From Actinoallomurus soli (GTDB taxonomy: Bacteria; Actinomycetota; Actinomycetes; Streptosporangiales; Streptosporangiaceae): a stretch of DNA of 64,000 nt. Shown here piece by piece: positions 62,151 through 64,000 of the stretch (the first letter of the stretch is position 1; each line of letters starts with the position of its first letter). The notes beneath the pieces were generated by a model. It saw only the letters and a list, made by a program, of their open reading frames with translations, was not told where the DNA came from and ran no database searches. The position numbers and the translations under genes were made by a program. Location of the stretch: NCBI RefSeq assembly GCF_024055715.1, contig NZ_JAMXMV010000014.1:141202-205201 (forward strand), given 5' to 3'.

Positions 62151-63371
62151 ATGTCCGAGCTGAACCCACGGATCTATCTCCTTGCTCTCGGCACCTTCAC
62201 CGTCGGAACGGAGGGCTACGTGATCGCGGGCGTCCTGCCCTCCGTCGCCCACGACATGCGCACCTCGGTCGCGGTGTGCGGCCAAATGGTGACCGTCTTC
62301 GCCCTGGCGTACGCGCTCGGCGGGCCGCCGCTGATCAGGCTTTTCCATAAAGTCCCGCCGAAGCGGGTGCTGATCGGCGCCGCCGTGTTCTTCGCGGCCG
62401 CGAACCTGCTCGCCGCGCTCTCGCCCGACATCGCCGTGTTGATCACCGCGCGAATACTTGCCGCCGGCGGCGCGGCCCTGTTCCTGGCCCCGGCCGCCGC
62501 GGCGGCCGCCGCGCTGACCCCGCCCGAGCTGCTGCCCCGCGCGCTCTCGGTCACCGCCACCGGTAACGCGTTGGCGCTGACGGCGGGCGCACCCATCGGG
62601 ACCATCATCGGGTCCGCCTTCGGTTGGCGAGGGTCTTTCCTGTTCGTCACCGGCCTGGCGGTCCTCAGTGCGCTCGTGGTCGGGGCTTTCCTGCCCGACG
62701 TACCGGCGCCCCCGGCACCGGCCGGCGGCCGGCTCGCACTGCTGGGACACCGGCAGATCCGGTCGGCGCTTGCCACCACCTTCGGTCTGTTCCTTGCCTC
62801 CTACACCGTCTACACGTACCTGTCACCGGTCATGGGCACCGCGATCGGGGCGGGCAGCACCGGTGTGGCCATCTTGATGGTGGTCTTCGGCGGGGGCGGA
62901 CTCATCGGCGGCCGGCTGATCGGGCACGCGCTCGCCCGCTTCCCGCTGGGCTCAGTGCTGCGAGCCGTCGTGCTCGTCGTCACCGTCATGATCTGGCTCC
63001 TCGCCCTGCTGACCGGCGTGCACGCGCACACCACGGCGGACACCGTCATCGCGTACCCGATCGTTCTGATCTTCGGTGCGGCATGGTGGTCCGGTGGCAT
63101 CAGCCAGCAAACCCGGCTGGCCACCCTCGCCCCCGACCAGCGCTCGCTGGCCCTGGGCCTGCAGTTCTCTGCCCAGTTCCTCGGCGTCGCAACCGCCGGC
63201 GCCGTCGGCGGGCTCACCCTCGGGCTCTCCGGGCCCGGCGCCGTCCCCATTGTCGCCGGCATCATCGCCATCGCCGCAATCGTGACCATCCAGCACACCC
63301 CCGGCTCCACCCTCACGGAAGAGCCGGAAGGACAGGACCACGCGACCCACAGCAGACCCGTCGCCCGCTGA
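62151..63371 (+). CDS. DHA1-type MFS transporter
   Basis: The 406-residue membrane protein has about 12 helices, with LGTFTVGTEGYVIAGVLPSV in helix 1 and the second-half motif GGRLIGHALARFPLG. It matches AraJ/NepI-like efflux proteins. ATG 62151 is only two bases downstream of the ArsR dyad and no Shine-Dalgarno sequence is visible, so the message may be leaderless or start further upstream. It is repressed by the divergent ArsR gene (inference). Substrate unknown. Confidence 0.88.
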   Translation: MSELNPRIYLLALGTFTVGTEGYVIAGVLPSVAHDMRTSVAVCGQMVTVFALAYALGGPPLIRLFHKVPPKRVLIGAAVFFAAANLLAALSPDIAVLITARILAAGGAALFLAPAAAAAAALTPPELLPRALSVTATGNALALTAGAPIGTIIGSAFGWRGSFLFVTGLAVLSALVVGAFLPDVPAPPAPAGGRLALLGHRQIRSALATTFGLFLASYTVYTYLSPVMGTAIGAGSTGVAILMVVFGGGGLIGGRLIGHALARFPLGSVLRAVVLVVTVMIWLLALLTGVHAHTTADTVIAYPIVLIFGAAWWSGGISQQTRLATLAPDQRSLALGLQFSAQFLGVATAGAVGGLTLGLSGPGAVPIVAGIIAIAAIVTIQHTPGSTLTEEPEGQDHATHSRPVAR

Positions 63372-63391
63372 CGGGGCAGACACCGGCCCTT

Positions 63392-63508
63392 CTACGCACC
63401 TGCTCCCATCGTCAGACCGACGACGGCCACCTCGACGCAGCTTCCCTCGTTCCCGCCACTGTGAGTGCTCTTACGCCATGAAGCGCGGGTCAATACAGGA
63501 GTCATCAT
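63392..63508 (-). CDS. Short DUF397 protein
   Basis: The 38-residue frame from ATG 63508 reads MMTPVLTRASWRKSTHSGGN then EGSCVEVA, the conserved DUF397 start, but stops after about ten more residues (usual length 60-75). Its start overlaps the DUF5753 stop by three bases (ATGA), the normal gene order for this regulatory pair. It appears C-terminally truncated. DUF397 partners the XRE-DUF5753 regulators in actinomycete development and may act as an antitoxin-like element; that role is from family knowledge. Confidence 0.7.
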   Translation of the reverse strand: MMTPVLTRASWRKSTHSGGNEGSCVEVAVVGLTMGAGA

Positions 63509-63840
63509 GGCATTGACGCTATCTCGATCAGTTCTCGCGACAGATCCTCATCCAGCGAAACCGTGAGCAACTTCGTGAAAATCTCAGCATGTCCGGTGAC
63601 CTCTGCCTCATCCTCTACGAAGAGACTCCCAGTGAAATGCTCGACCGCCGTGACGCTGAGACGCCCTGGTGGACGAAGGGTGAATAGATCGAACGGCCCC
63701 GCCAGCCAAAGATAGGCCCCCGCTGACTCGGGCAGCACCCGTAGCTCTACGGCCTTGTCCCTGGCAGCCTCGGCTAGGCATTGCAGTTGGGCGTTCATCA
63801 CCGAAGGGTCGCCCACCTGGTTCCGCAGCGCCGCCTCGCC
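63505..63840 (-). pseudogene. DUF5753 (XRE-family) regulator C-terminal fragment, interrupted
   Basis: The minus-strand frame reads LGEAALRNQVGDPSVMNAQL then LAEAARDKAVELRVLPESAG and TGHAEIFTKLLTVSLDEDLS, the C-terminal end of a DUF5753 domain. At 63840-63841 it is replaced by the end of an IS256-type element, and the N-terminal HTH part is not present here. The gene is therefore probably interrupted by insertion; the rest may lie beyond the window. Confidence 0.75.
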
Positions 63841-64000
63841 GAGGGTCTGTCCAGTTAACGGTGTAACTCGATCTTGCGGGGTCTAGTTGCGGGCGGCGGC
63901 CAGGCGGCCTTCGAAGGTGATCTCGAAGGCGTTCAGGGCTGCTTTCCAGCGGGTGATCCAGCGTTTGCGGCCCTTGCCGGTGGGGTCCAGGCTCATCACC
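63841..64000 (-). mobile_element. IS256-family insertion sequence, right end (runs off window)
   Basis: From 63883 to the edge the minus strand encodes the last 38 residues of an IS256/Mutator-type transposase (MSLDPTGKGRKRWITRWKAA, then LNAFEITFEGRL). Between the stop (63883-63885) and the DUF5753 fragment lies the terminal region GAGGGTCTGTCCAGTTAACG, the likely terminal inverted repeat. The other end and the target duplication are outside the window. Confidence 0.8.
63883..64000 (-). CDS. IS256-family transposase, C-terminal part
   Basis: The 38 codons ending in TAG at 63883-63885 read VMSLDPTGKGRKRWITRWKA then ALNAFEITFEGRLAAARN. This matches the conserved tail of IS256/Mutator DDE transposases. 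The catalytic domain lies beyond the right edge. Confidence 0.82.
   Translation of the reverse strand, partial: VMSLDPTGKGRKRWITRWKAALNAFEITFEGRLAAARN

Overview
The window is very GC-rich (about 72 percent by eye), densely coded, and full of overlapping start/stop codons and GTG or TTG starts. An Rv2578c-type radical SAM gene with an actinobacterial LexA box, an NERD protein, a DUF3040 protein, a DUF5753/DUF397 pair and many TetR regulators point to a filamentous actinomycete. Streptosporangiales (Actinomadura-like) is my guess, but the exact genus cannot be read from the sequence. I see no rRNA, tRNA, CRISPR array or biosynthetic megasynthase. It looks like an accessory, arm-like chromosomal region made of small regulator/target units.

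Layout. 1-5.5 kb: a left-edge radical SAM gene behind an SOS box, a divergent LysR/EamA pair, an M50-CBS site-2 protease diverging from a GHL10-type lipoprotein, and a DUF3040 protein with a strong terminator. 5.8-14.7 kb: a SnoaL-like gene diverging from a sigma factor coupled to an Ogt-Ada fusion, a membrane acyltransferase, an NERD protein, a repeat-bearing gap, an alpha/beta hydrolase and a 983-residue degenerate-AAA protein. 14.8-20.5 kb: efflux and resistance genes (EamA, ABC-2 drug exporter with TetR, TetR with ABC-F). 20.7-26.9 kb: an N-acetyltransferase, an HxlR gene in decayed DNA, a methyltransferase, and a TetR-controlled three-gene catabolic operon (SnoaL, NmrA, hydrolase).

26.9-36.2 kb is one coherent locus. 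It holds a GAF-PucR regulator, remnants of IS200/IS605 ends, a 3-hydroxybutyrate-type dehydrogenase, a complete branched-chain-type ABC importer (LivM, LivH, binding protein, LivF, LivG) and a divergent secreted hydrolase resembling 3-hydroxybutyrate-oligomer hydrolase or tannase. Together they suggest extracellular depolymerisation, uptake and oxidation of a hydroxyacid. 36.2-42.6 kb is a partner-switching signalling island: STAS, GAF-PP2C phosphatase, a 1402-residue histidine kinase/receiver/PP2C/RsbW-like fusion, and a second STAS.

42.6-47.8 kb: a saccharopine-dehydrogenase-like reductase next to a frameshifted GlxA-type regulator, then GNAT, APH-like and ATP-grasp genes and an epoxide hydrolase remnant. 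48-53.1 kb: a PaoABC-type molybdenum hydroxylase operon followed by an M24-fold protein that has lost most metal ligands. 53.1-63.4 kb: a methyltransferase and several regulator/transporter units (TetR/DHA2 MFS with four operators; TetR, amidase with AtzG-like partner, MFS and metallo-beta-lactamase hydrolase around a 43-bp palindrome; kinase; ArsR/MFS). The right edge holds an IS256-family element that appears to interrupt a DUF5753 gene coupled to a short DUF397 gene.

The most striking features are the signalling megafusion, the putative hydroxyacid-oligomer locus, the sigma/Ogt-Ada operon, the molybdoenzyme/pseudo-M24 operon, and several unusually clear operator arrays.
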